In this document: positions 49,653 to 60,487 of the stretch, in pieces
How positions within the stretch are numbered: position 1 is the stretch's first letter
Layout: every line of letters starts with the position of its first letter
Source: Sphagnum compactum
Taxonomy: Eukaryota > Bryophyta > Sphagnopsida > Sphagnales
Direction of reading: 5' to 3'
Length of the DNA: 64,000 nucleotides
Assembly (NCBI GenBank): GCA_965153455.1
Contig: OZ234494.1
Span: forward strand, 19,530,001-19,594,000
Notes under the pieces: model-generated
The model's database searches: none
What the model was told of the DNA's origin: nothing
Seen by the model: only the letters and a program-made list of their open reading frames with translations
Made by a program: the position numbers and the translations under genes

Positions 49653-52059
49653 TCACAAGACCATCATACATTGCATAATTATCAACACATAATTCAACCA
49701 ACATATATTTTCTATTTGAATTATAAAATGCAAACTTGCAATTTTATTTGGATCATTTAAAAGTTTATAAGATGGCAAGCATGATTGATGATTAATTTCC
49801 ATTGCTTTGAAAATAAATGTGGAACTTAATGTATTAACAAACACATGTTCATTGTGTTTTTACAAAAGTTTAATTGTATAAAACAAATATGTAATAATAA
49901 AATTGTTGGGTGATTGTCGATTACAAATTGAATTTATAAATTGAATATCCTTTTGTATTATCTATTGTAGTGCGAAATTTGTTCAAAATTTGTATGAAGA
50001 CCATATCATATTTTCACATAAATGTATTTAATTCATAACATTGGACATATGCTTGTTAAAAATTTGGTGCTAATGCATTAACATTATCTTTTGATATTTT
50101 GAAAGATGCAACTATCTTTCACAGGCGGTGTTTGTTAAAAATCACATGTCATGATAATATCCACATCACTGAAGAATTTGTTTCGAATATGTTTTATGGA
50201 CCTTAATTTATTATTTATAACATTCACCACTCTAGCACCAACAAGCGATTTTTATCTATTACAACAAGTTGTAATTGTTCATATCGGCATGTAAGCTTAT
50301 TTAATGAATTTATTAATAATTTTGGTAAATTAAATAAGGATCGTTGGACTAGTATGTTCAATGTTGAATGTATTGTTAAACCATCAATATTGAAAGCAGT
50401 TTTACATGTTGATGCCATAAGTAAAACATTGGTTTTTGTTAAGTCATAAGATATGTCTTTATTGCATAATTGTAATAATCCTTCAATTATAAGTTTTAAT
50501 GTTAAAATTTTACGAATTCCAACACCTCCTGTCAAAAATAAATAAATCAATATATCAAGGTATAATTGTTTTCAATGCATAACGTCATCAAATATTAATT
50601 TTTGTTTTTCATTTAATTGTTTAAGCAAACTACGATATTCAAATTCTTCCATCATCATAAAATATGAAGATTATGTGAAATTTTCATCTTTTATAATTTG
50701 TGATTTTTGGTTTGATACATTACATGAATGAATAAAAAAATCAGATCAAAATCATAATGTTCAATATTGATTATGTTTCTAATAGAAATTACAAAACATG
50801 AATCATTTATTTCTTTATTTGTGGCGTCATTCCAAATGTTAACTAGATACAATGGTTTTGATTTTAAGTATATTGAGTCATCCATTTATTTTGTATTTGG
50901 ATATGGCATGTAGTAGTTAAAAAGAGATTATTCAATATGCATCATGCCATGTTACATTAATTTTAAGTTGTGAATTTTTTGAAATTCAAAATGGTGAATA
51001 TAATAAATATTATTCTCTTGACCAATTTTCAATTATTTATAATTATTATAATTTATAAACTTAATAATTTTGGGTGTGTGATGTTTTGAAATGTTTTTTT
51101 AATGTTTCAAAAAAAACTAAATTTTGCTAATGACAAATATTCATATTGGTTAGAACAATTAATATATTTGTTTATGATTAATGAATACATTATATCATTT
51201 GAATCATGTTCTATATCAATTAATGCAACTTGTGGTTTTAACACAAAAACACGTTCTTCAAAAGGAGAAGTATTGGTGAATAAAAATGTTTGAAATGAAT
51301 AATATAATGGTAAAACAAACATAAGATAAACAACAAGTTGAACTATCATTTGTTAAATGTTCATAAAAACATTAGCCAATTTTTTAATTCTTATATTTGC
51401 ATCTATATTATTTGCAATACATTTTTGTATGATAGAATGTAGTTATGATGTTATTGATTTATCTATTTTTGTCATGTATGATGTATAATATGTTGCAATT
51501 GCATATGGGTCTAAAATAAATTGGATATTTGTATTTGCAAACCACAAATGAACAACACATGTATTAAATGCATTAGTTTTTATGTTTATAAGAGTTCGTT
51601 TTTAAAAAATGCACAACTTTGTTAATTTGATTATCAAACTTAATATATATGTATTGTCACCAAGGTTCAAAGAATTTAAAAATTTAAAAAATGATATATT
51701 TGCATTTTCTTTTAAATCTTTCAAAGATTCAAATATAGGTTTTGCTTGTGTATGGAGGTACTGTTGTGAAAATGGACTATTTGAAGTGGTTCTAAAATTT
51801 TTGTTTCATGCATGGGAGGTAAGGGATAATGAAATCTACAAACATGGTTTTTTTTTAAACATGTACATGTGTGTTGATGTTGTGCATTTTGTAATGGATT
51901 TGGTAACAGTGATATATCACAAGAAATATACATGTTTACAAATTGTTCAACTTCTTCATTTGTGTGCATTTCATACACAAACGCACCTTTAGTCCATAAA
52001 AATCCATGGTCCACAATTTTGGAATTCAATGACAAAATAAAAATAAAAAATGTGCCCAA
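49653..52059 (-). pseudogene. Helitron Rep-helicase remnant
   Basis: Reading the minus strand: 52059-51721 holds HTCTCLKKNHVCRFHYPLPP followed by KILEPL, the Cys/His segment of Helitron proteins. Near 51530-51460 comes DPYAIATYYTSYMTK, matching the Rep domain's two-tyrosine motif (Y..Y..K). At 51349-51107 is TNTSPFEERVFVLKP and the linker to the helicase. The PIF1 helicase has FLTGGVGIRK (Walker A, altered), NVLLMASTCKTAFNIDGLTIH, QLVVIDKNRL (Walker B with DE changed to DK), and further on DIIMTCDF-stop-QTPPVKDS (motif III, GDF.Q.PPV) near 50130-50090. SCLPSYKLLNDPNKIASL at 49800-49740 is a later helicase segment. The family would nick, unwind and copy the element; this copy cannot. Confidence 0.8.
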
Positions 52060-53006
52060 AACGATAATGGTCTTTTGTCACAAATTTGTGGAAAAAAAAT
52101 AATTTTATGATTGTAATATCTTGCACATGTGATAGGTCGCTTTGTATCAATTATATTATATGAAAAATTATATGTTTTCTATTGTATTTGAAATATTTAA
52201 TTTCAAAACATGTAATGTGTGCAAAGTCTTAATGAAAGGATCCGTTAATCTTTTAGTAGATGTAAAAGTGGGTGAAAGCATGAAATAAGGAGCCATAGAG
52301 TGTGTGGGAGATCCTTAAAAATTGTTTTTCAAAATTTTGAAAAATCACCATGGGAACACTATATATTAAAAAATCATTTCATTTTTTGAAATAAATTCTT
52401 ATACTTTCAAAGTTGCAATTACAGAGTTTTCATGAAAATTCATCATGTTTCAAAAGTCCTTTTATATGTTTAAAACACTAAAAAAAAACATGTTGATAGG
52501 TGGCTTTTTTGTTTCAAAAGTCTTTTTTCATTATCAAATATTCACCAGATCATTTCAATTTTTTTGGCAAACTTTGATATATTCCACAAAAAGGGATCCA
52601 TATGTTCAAAAGATTCAAAAAATAAAAATACATTTACGCTTTTAGATTTTCATACTCATCCTTAAACGTAATTATAATTTTGAATTTGTGATCATGGTCC
52701 AAAGTATAGTTATAGATGTGACTATAATCTAATGCTTGATGCAAAACAATTTGAATTTCTATCATGTTATATGTCATATTTGGCTTCAAATTTGATATTT
52801 TGTTTGAAAAATTGTGTGAAAAATGCAATCCTTGGAAAAGACTTTAACCTTGGTGCAACCGGCTCCTTATTTCATGCTTTCACCCAAGTGATAAATAATG
52901 TTGGAAGATTAAGTTAGCTGATCATTATAAATAATTTTTTTCGGTACTTCTCAAAATAATTAGGTGAATTACTTAAACCTTGTAAATCATGATAACCTAT
53001 ATAGGA

Positions 53007-53868
53007 CTAGTGGGTACCTGCGACCTTTGGTCACTATGAAACTGTTGCTGCCACCATTCGTCCTCCTCCTTCCTCCTCCTCTTCCATCATCTTCTTCTTC
53101 AGGGATGAGGAACTTGGATGGATGGATGACGGGACGGATGACAAATTTTTCTAATTCAAAAAAAAAATCCCCCAAAATTTCGATATTAAAAAAATGAAAA
53201 AAAAACAACACTGGAATTGGACCCGTAAAATGGTCCATACTAATAAAATCGTTCCCAAAAAGAAAAGAAAAGGGGGAAAAAAAAACGGTTATGAAAATAG
53301 CAACAAAATAATTTTCCACCCAAAAGAAAAAGATATTGAAAATAAACAGCGAAATATTTTCTCTATAATTTAATCAAGTTAAAAATTTTAATTAAGAAAA
53401 CGCCGGCGAGTTTGAACGGGGGCACCGATCGGTTGCTTATTTTCACCAACAGTCAGATCTCCAACAACAGTCGATCTGAACCGTCCAATGTAACAGGGTT
53501 TCCCTTTTCACGCCGTCTGATTAACAGGGTTTCCCTTTTCACGCCGTTCGATGTGAAGACCTAAACCCACCTCCCCACTTTCATTTAGAGGCCAGGTGCG
53601 GCTCATTTCGGGACCTCGTTTCTGTCAACTACATCGACTGTTGACTGATGTCTGTGCGGGGAGACGGAGGATCCAGCGAGCGTGTGTCACTCCGCCACCA
53701 CGACCCGCACCTGGCGCTGGAACATTTCAGGCCAGGTGCGGCTCATTTCGGGACCTCGTTTCTGTCATTTGGGGGGTTGTAGAATCGGCCTCGCAGAGAC
53801 TGTTAACGGGTCGAAATGGACAGGTTCAGACAGACACACTGACAAACCAAGTGAATTAATATATAGGA
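53007..53868 (-). mobile_element. Non-autonomous Helitron (862 bp), minus orientation
   Basis: On the minus strand it starts TCCTATATATTAATTCAC (53868 downward, after an A) and ends CTAG (53010-53007) before a T. The terminal hairpin pairs 53020-53025 with 53029-53034 around a 3-nt loop, and a 9-nt spacer separates it from CTAG, the same geometry as in the elements at 4408 and 43810. Its 5' part includes gtgtgtctgtctg, as in the 4408 element. The interior at 53400-53850 is far more GC-rich than its surroundings. It contains a 39-bp direct duplication (53589-53627 and 53729-53767) and a 30-bp tandem duplication (53491-53550). The frame at 53596-53859 shows no known domain. It interrupts the older Helitron-like relic. 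Confidence 0.83.
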
Positions 53869-54921
53869 TTTGAAAATATCATTTAAGTTTGGTTTATCTC
53901 ATACTTGAAAAGTTTTTAAGATTTGCCACATAATTTTTCTTTTTCATATTTGCACCCAACCTGAACCTATGACTTTTTGTATGGAAACATTAACAACGTT
54001 AAAAAAAAGGTTGAAATTATTGGTTGAAAAATCCTTGGATTTCCCATAAACTATTTGTTGATATTAAAAACCTTGTAAAACTTGTCAAGGTTGGCCATAA
54101 AATAATGTTGGAAAATTTAATTTCTCTAAATGTTTATCTTTATATAATCTTAAAGGGTGAAATGTTGACTTGAGGTAATAGAATATATTGTATTTTCATA
54201 ATCCATTATTTTTGGAATTTCCAAAAAGTTATGTATCATTAAATCTGTTGGTGTACAATGTAACTCTTCATAATTAGAATCAAAGTTATCAGATGATGCA
54301 TCATTAGAATTAAGAATTTGGGATTTTAAACTCATATGCAAAGTAAACAAAATTTCCCATTAATGATGAATGGTAACATTCAAATCTGTATATAATGGTA
54401 TTTGAAATAAATTTCATAAAATAATTATCATCATATTTGAAGGAACATTTTTTGACATATAAAGTGATTTGTATTCAAAACATCGCTTAAGAACAGACCT
54501 ATTGTTGCATCATCATGTGGTAGATGTGGTAATATTGATTGAATTTAAATCATGTTTGTAAGAACATTAATGACACTACCATGCATCTTATATTGTCCAT
54601 ACCCATATAGTTTATAAATTTGAGTAAAAGCAAAATGTGGTGAAATAAAACGTTCTTTTAATTACGAGATTTCAAAATTAAGATGTTTGGATTAAACAAA
54701 ATCTCATAATTCATAGGAAAATTTGTATTGTTTTTCATATTATTGGTAAATATCAAATACGATTTTTAATTTATTTTATACGTAATATTTGTATTGCAAG
54801 AAGTGTTGAACAAAGAAAAAACATATTGCAATTGTGAATCCCAATTATTTTTCAAATTTTCCACTAATGTAGAGTCAAGGTTTTTCTCCTTCTAATAAAA
54901 ACACGTAGTTGGTTGTGAAAA

Positions 54922-55490
54922 TTAAATTTGAGGTTTTTGCCTCACTATTTTCGAAAAAGATGGAAAATCATCCAAATCTATATGAACTTTGGGATCATTT
55001 GCTTGAATAATAGGTGAAGACCAAGATAGACCATCAACATATTCAAGTGGTTCAAAATGTTGAGAGTTGTAAGCTATATGTAAAGGGATAAATTGAAAAT
55101 CCATTCCACATCGAAACGTAATATGTTTTGATATTTTATTCCAAATGTAAATATTCAGTTATCCAAAATAATGCAGTGAAATCTCCCCACAAACCTCCTA
55201 TCATAGCACATAATGTCATTTTGGTCACATATTGATGTTCATTTGCTACCATACCTTGATGTAAATCAAACAAAAAACTAGGATTTAATTCTTGAATTCG
55301 ACATTGTTGGGTTTTTTTTACATTCAATAATGAACATTCATTTAAATGTGCCATGTTATTTTGCCTCAATTGAAAAGATGACAAATGATTATCTAATGAA
55401 TAAAAATATAGAGTCAAAAAGATAATTGCCTATTTCACATTTGTACTTTGAAACCAAACGAAGACCATGTGAATGTAATGCATGTTCAAA
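54922..55490 (-). pseudogene. OTU cysteine-protease-like domain remnant
   Basis: Two minus-strand frames join into an OTU-like domain. An IGNYLFDSI motif (about 55440-55415) stands where the family has DGNCLF, so the catalytic Cys is replaced by Tyr. WGDFTALFWITEYLHLEIYI follows, like the WG...AL...Y.V.I. signature, and then PLHIAYNSQHFEPL with the expected catalytic His. OTU domains remove ubiquitin in host proteins, and some Helitron subgroups (Helentron/Helitron2) carry one of unknown role. Stops and shifts near 55380 confirm decay. Its position just upstream of the Rep-helicase remnant links it to that element. Confidence 0.68.
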
Positions 55491-55619
55491 TGATAAATCA
55501 ACAAGATTTGATAAGTTGTTTCCATTATTATGAACTTCAATTTAATCCAAATAAATAAATAATAAAAATCACCTTCCTCACACATACACATTCAAAATGA
55601 TAGGTAATCAATGATTCAT

Positions 55620-56170
55620 TATTTTAAAAAAAACTACTTGGATTGAAAAATTATTTATGATATAAAAAATTCTTATATTAAAGACTGATTGTATTGAAAA
55701 TTTTCTTATATTAAAAAGTTGATTGTACGAAAAATTATTTAGATTCAAAATTTGATTGGATGAAAAAATTGTTTATACCTAAATTTTGTTTAGATTCAAA
55801 AATTGATTGCATGTAAAAACTATTTGTATTTAAGAATTACTTGGAGTCAAAAATTGATTTGATGAAAAAACTATTTGTACTAAAAACTACGTCAAAAATT
55901 AATTGCACTAAAAAGTTGTTTGGATTTAAAAATTTGCCTGGATGGAAAAACTACTAACACTAAATAAGTGTTTGTATTCAAAAATTTATTGTATAAAAAG
56001 TTTAGTTGTGTTGAAAAATTGATTGTATGAAAAAACTTTTTATACTAAAAAAATGTTTATATTGAGAAATTTGCTTATAATGAAAAACTATTAAAACTGA
56101 AAATTATCTGCTTTGAAAAATTGTTTAGTTTCAAGGATTGCTTATATTTTAAAATTATTTATATTGAAAA
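55620..56170. repeat. Degenerate AT-rich repeat array
   Basis: About 550 bp built of variants of attgattgtatgaaaaaact followed by atttgtactaaaaa and attcaaaaattg, in irregular 30-45 bp steps. It looks like an old, heavily mutated minisatellite. It lies just upstream of the OTU remnant in the relic's orientation. Confidence 0.7.
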
Positions 56171-58331
56171 ATTGCAACCATGGTGTTTAAAAGGGTTTTT
56201 TTTTAGGAACTTACTTCAACTCATCAAAGTGAAATTTGCATTTCACATTACGTTGGACATCGTCACTAGAACTAATTGTCAAAGGAGTAGCCAACCCTTT
56301 AACATTCAAATTTCTTTCTATTTCTGGGATAAATTGCTATATGTCTTTTTGGAAACCAATAAGGGCATATGTGGCCGATAATTGAAATTTACCACAAACA
56401 TGAATTGAAACAAGGATTTGAATTTGTTTTGGATGAGTCAAATTCAAGAATTCAAATTCTATCATATGCACAACTATTTCAAGCCATTTTCCCTCAATGG
56501 TTAATAATATAGGTTCATCTTTGGTTGCAATGGAATCTCAAAGAAAAATTGATTTATGAACATTTAATTTTGAATGAAAAACATTACAATGAACATCACT
56601 TGTTGAAAAAATGATGACATCTATTACATGATAATTTTAACAAGTTTTTTAAAATGGAGGTGCAACAAAGTAAATTATGGACAACACCTAGACACCTAAA
56701 AAATAAAATAAAATATGTTACAATAAGAAAATAATGAAGAATGAGAAAAAACAATGTTTTATAAAAATTTATAGGAAAGAAAATTAAAGAATTTTTTTTC
56801 CTTTAGGAAGGACATAATTAGGTGGCTTATTGATTGTTTTAAAAAAAAAATTTTTTGGGAACGACACAATTTGGTGGCCACCTGATTGTGATTTTTTTTT
56901 TTTAAAGTTTTTTTTCCCTTGGGGAGGGACACAGTTGGGTGGCCACCCAATTATATTTTAATAATTATTTCTCACCTTTGTTATTCCCTCCTCCCCTTAT
57001 TCCAATAATAATGATAGCTATAGTAACAAAGTTTCAATTTTGAAGAGAATTTTAAAATTCTCTAATGGAATCCATGTGGAAAAACATGGGAACCAAATTT
57101 GGTTCAAAAATAGTGATGGGTGACACAATGGTCGATGATTCAACTATAATGACAACATGCATGTGACCACTTTCAAATCCCCTTTTGGATTTTGATTCAA
57201 TGTAAATTTTTTTGACCCTCTTAAACATGCATTTTTGCAAATATTGTTCATGCATATCTATATGAGGTGACTTGATTTTGAGAGTGATTGTGGTTAGATC
57301 TACCCTTTCCAACAAATCACAATGCAAATATGCATAGCTTGGTTTTTCCATGCTTCTATTTACAATTTGATCAAAGGTGCCATACCTATTGAGCACCTTT
57401 GCTTCAAATGTAATATCTCTAACTCCAAAATCCAAATCATCCATCATAACAATTAATCGAGCTTCTTTCACTATAACAATAGGCACTGTGCAAGAAAAAA
57501 AAAAAACTTACAAAAATGGATTTGACAATTAACAAACGAAGTACTAGGAAAATCGGCTTAACAAACACACACTTAAAAACATTCAAGCTTGCAAAAACAT
57601 CAATATAAAATGAAAACTTAAGTCAAATCAAGTCGTGCTAGTTAGAAAAAAAAGATAACAAACATACAATGTAACATTTAGTTTGGGACAAAAGAGTTTG
57701 ACTGAAACTTTAAACCTAACCTAAATCCTTTTACTAATGTTCTTTGGTTGTAACTAATTGCAATTACATGGTTGATTACAACTTAACAATAAAGAATCAT
57801 ATTCATGGTTCAACGGTTAAATTATGGTTTAAATAATGAACAAAATATCCTATGAATTTTAATTATGCGATCCATGGGTACATTGGATCCTAATTGTTTC
57901 AACTCGGTTTTGAGATACAACATTTTAATCGTAAAGTTTTTTCCATTGTTTAAACCATTATTTTCATTTTCACTTCAATACATATCTATTTGGTAAACAT
58001 ATAAATATATATGTATTGATAAACATCAATTTTTCGATCACTTGCATGAAAATTTTGGTCACACAAAAAGTTGAAATTGAATTGTTTTTCAATTTCTGGT
58101 TAAATGTATTCAATGTTTGATTTCAAACAAGATTTTGATATATTTTTTACAATTAAAAAAAAAATTGTGTTGAAATTTTGCCATGTTTGGTGCTGCTAAA
58201 AAATGACATTGATTTAAAAAAAATAATCTTGGGAAAACATGCTTGTTAAGTCACCACATAATGAGAAAGGGGAAAAAAAGGGAGAAAAAGGAAATAACTC
58301 CTTGAAAAAAAAAAACTCCTTACCTCTTAAT
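56171..58331. other. AT-rich DNA upstream of the relic; one unexplained frame
   Basis: Mostly featureless apart from the minus-strand frame at 57052-57486, which has its own entry. Poly-A/T runs occur at 56840-56910. Confidence 0.45.
57052..57486 (-). pseudogene. Possible coding fragment of unknown family
   Basis: An uninterrupted 144-codon minus-strand frame stands out in AT-rich surroundings. It has a beta-rich, OB-fold-like look (MDDLDFGVRDITFEAKVLNR, later HMHVVIIVES). Plant Helitrons sometimes carry RPA-like single-strand DNA-binding proteins with OB folds, and its place upstream of the OTU and Rep-helicase remnants would suit that. I cannot identify RPA motifs with certainty, so this is a suggestion only. 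It could also be an unrelated gene scrap. Confidence 0.3.
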
Positions 58332-59490
58332 TCTATATAGTAAAGGACGTCGTGGTCGTGAAGCTTCGGGATGAAATGAAGCTTTCCATCCAGACGTCGA
58401 GATGAAATGAAACTTTCCATCCACCATCCGTCATCCATCCCGTCATCCGTCCGGTCATCCATCCAAACAGAACAAATATATATTTAAAAAAGGGAAAAAA
58501 CTAGAAAAGAAATAAAAACAGAAAAACACTTTAACAATTAGAAACTTTTTGTAAACACTTAAACCTGAAACAAAAAAGAGAAATGAAGCTTTCCATCCAG
58601 ATGTCGGGATGAAATGAAGTTTTCCATCCATCCATCCGTCCGTCATCCATCCAAACATAACAAATATATATTTTAAAAAGGGGAAAAAACTAGAAAAAAA
58701 ATAAAAGCAGAAAAACACTTTAACAATTAAAAACTTTTTGTAAACATTTAAACATGAAACAAAAAAGGGAAATACAGAGAAATAATCTTAAAAGAAAATT
58801 AAAAAATAGATGACAAAAAAATAATAAACAAAACAGAGAGCAAAAGAAAGAGAAAAAAAACCATACTTGAAAAAAAAATGAGGTTCGTCTTCTTTTTCCA
58901 AACTTCAAACCTGCATCTAATCAAACAAAAATTAAAAAGTTTTTTTAAAATTATTTTTATTATAAAAAAATTAAAAGAACTAGAATTTTTTTGGAAAAGA
59001 AAAGAAAAACTAAATAAATAAATAAACGCATAAAACTAGAAAAAAAATGAAGATAGAAAAAATTAAAACATGAAACAAACATAAACAAAAAAGTAAAACA
59101 CAAAAACTATATAAAAGGAATGGAAACAAATGAAACAAGGAAAGGGAAATACAATAAAATCATTTTAAAAGAAAAAAATTACAAAAAAGAAGAAACCAAA
59201 TAAAGAGTAGAAAATAAGAAAAAATAAAACTTATAATAATGAAGAAAAACCCTACTTGAAAAAGAATGAGGTGGGTCTTCTTTCTCCAAACTTCAAACTT
59301 GCATCCAAATAAACAAAAATACAAAAGTGAAAAAGAAACACTTCATTTTTATTATACAAAATAATAATAAAAACAAAAAACACATAAAAATAGAAAATAA
59401 AAAAAATAAAAGTTTTTTAAAAAGACTAAAACATGAACCAAACATTGTTGATATAACACACCTGTGCATTACGCACGGGGTTCAAACTAG
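58332..59490 (+). mobile_element. Non-autonomous Helitron (1.16 kb), second subfamily
   Basis: It starts TCTATATAGTAAAGGACG and ends CTAG (59487-59490) before a T. The 3' hairpin is CCTGTGC-ATTAC-GCACGGG (59461-59479, one G-T pair), with a 7-nt spacer, the classic plant Helitron 3' signature. The base before the 5' TC is T instead of the usual A, so the left border is less certain. Inside are two catcc arrays, each followed by a similar A-rich block, and a segment (59040-59420) closely matching 4735-5150 of the element at 4408. No coding capacity. Confidence 0.8.
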
Positions 59491-60487
59491 TACCACTTAA
59501 TAGAACTCCTTCATTTTTCAAGTTCACTAAAACCCCACATCTAAAAAAAACCCATTTGAGAGACGAAATAATTTAGGTATTTTAACCTATGTGCTCTCCT
59601 CACCCAACTTTAAAAAGAAAACTGACACCTAAAACTTATCCATTCAGCCTACCTTCGATTCTCCGGCCCCTAGGCCTGCTCAAAAGGTGTTCCCACAATG
59701 TCTCTGTTGGACAGAGCCAATAAACACAGTCAAATTATATTTATTGATCGCTCCCTGTTTTTGCTTGGTTAGATAGTTTGCCAAGTGAGTTGCTATTACT
59801 AGTCTCCCACCTACTTGCAGTCCCAATTTCAGTTAGTAACTAAAAATTGGATGTGAGAAATAGTTTTGCAGTTCACATACTGAGCGTTGGTGGAGATGCT
59901 TTTTCATGGGAAACAGTCTAGTCCAGTACTGCATTGAATTCCTTTTGCTCTTGATAGCTGTGGTCAGTGCTTGTCGTATTGGGATGAGTCCCATGTTGCT
60001 GCATTTAATTCATTGCTCTTTGTTTAGTGCTCATGCCGTGAGCCCTGAACTAGCTCACCTCTTGCTCCTCATTGCTCACAATGACAATGCCAGAGGTTGA
60101 GGAATGACGGAGGTATGTGAGCTCTGACAGATGTTCATTGTCTGGTGTCTGTTATCTTTCCTGTGGTACTAGCCCCATTTGTTATTTTCTTGTTCAGGTA
60201 TGAAGACTACAATCTGAACTGTTCCACGTTTCACAATGTTTTTGCAACTCTTGCATTACATGGGTAGTGGGTGGTAATTATCATCACCATCGATCGATCT
60301 GTCTCTCCACTGCTATCTCTTCTTCTGTTTGTTCAGTTTTTGTTGTTTTTTCGTACATTGCACAGGATTTTTCTGAAGTTACAAAATGTTTTCTCCACTG
60401 CTACAAACACTACTGGGTGCTTTCTGTCTCTGCTCTTTTATAACCCACCACCAGGAGCCAGCTGCTGCTTTATCTCTTGCAATCATC
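59491..60487. other. Upstream region of the Dabb gene; repeat scrap at 59700-59900
   Basis: At 59700-59830 the sequence matches the reverse complement of 47140-47275, and 59875-59905 matches 47398-47428 (catactgagc.ttggtggagatgct), so a piece of the foldback family lies here. The remainder is probably promoter and leader of the following gene. CTCC/CTTC-rich stretches occur at 60290-60340. Confidence 0.6.

Larger units (their letters stand above)
49653..55530 (-). mobile_element. Decayed autonomous Helitron-like element (Rep-helicase plus OTU)
   Basis: Minus-strand coding debris runs in a consistent order across 6 kb: an OTU-protease-like domain (about 55490-54920), a Cys/His segment (52059-51721), a Rep two-tyrosine region (about 51540-51460) and PIF1-type helicase motifs (50550-49650). 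Together these are the parts of an autonomous rolling-circle element with an extra OTU domain. Many stops and frameshifts show it is inactive. Its ends were not identified, so the limits given are those of the recognisable coding parts. A younger Helitron (53007-53868) sits inside it. Confidence 0.75.
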
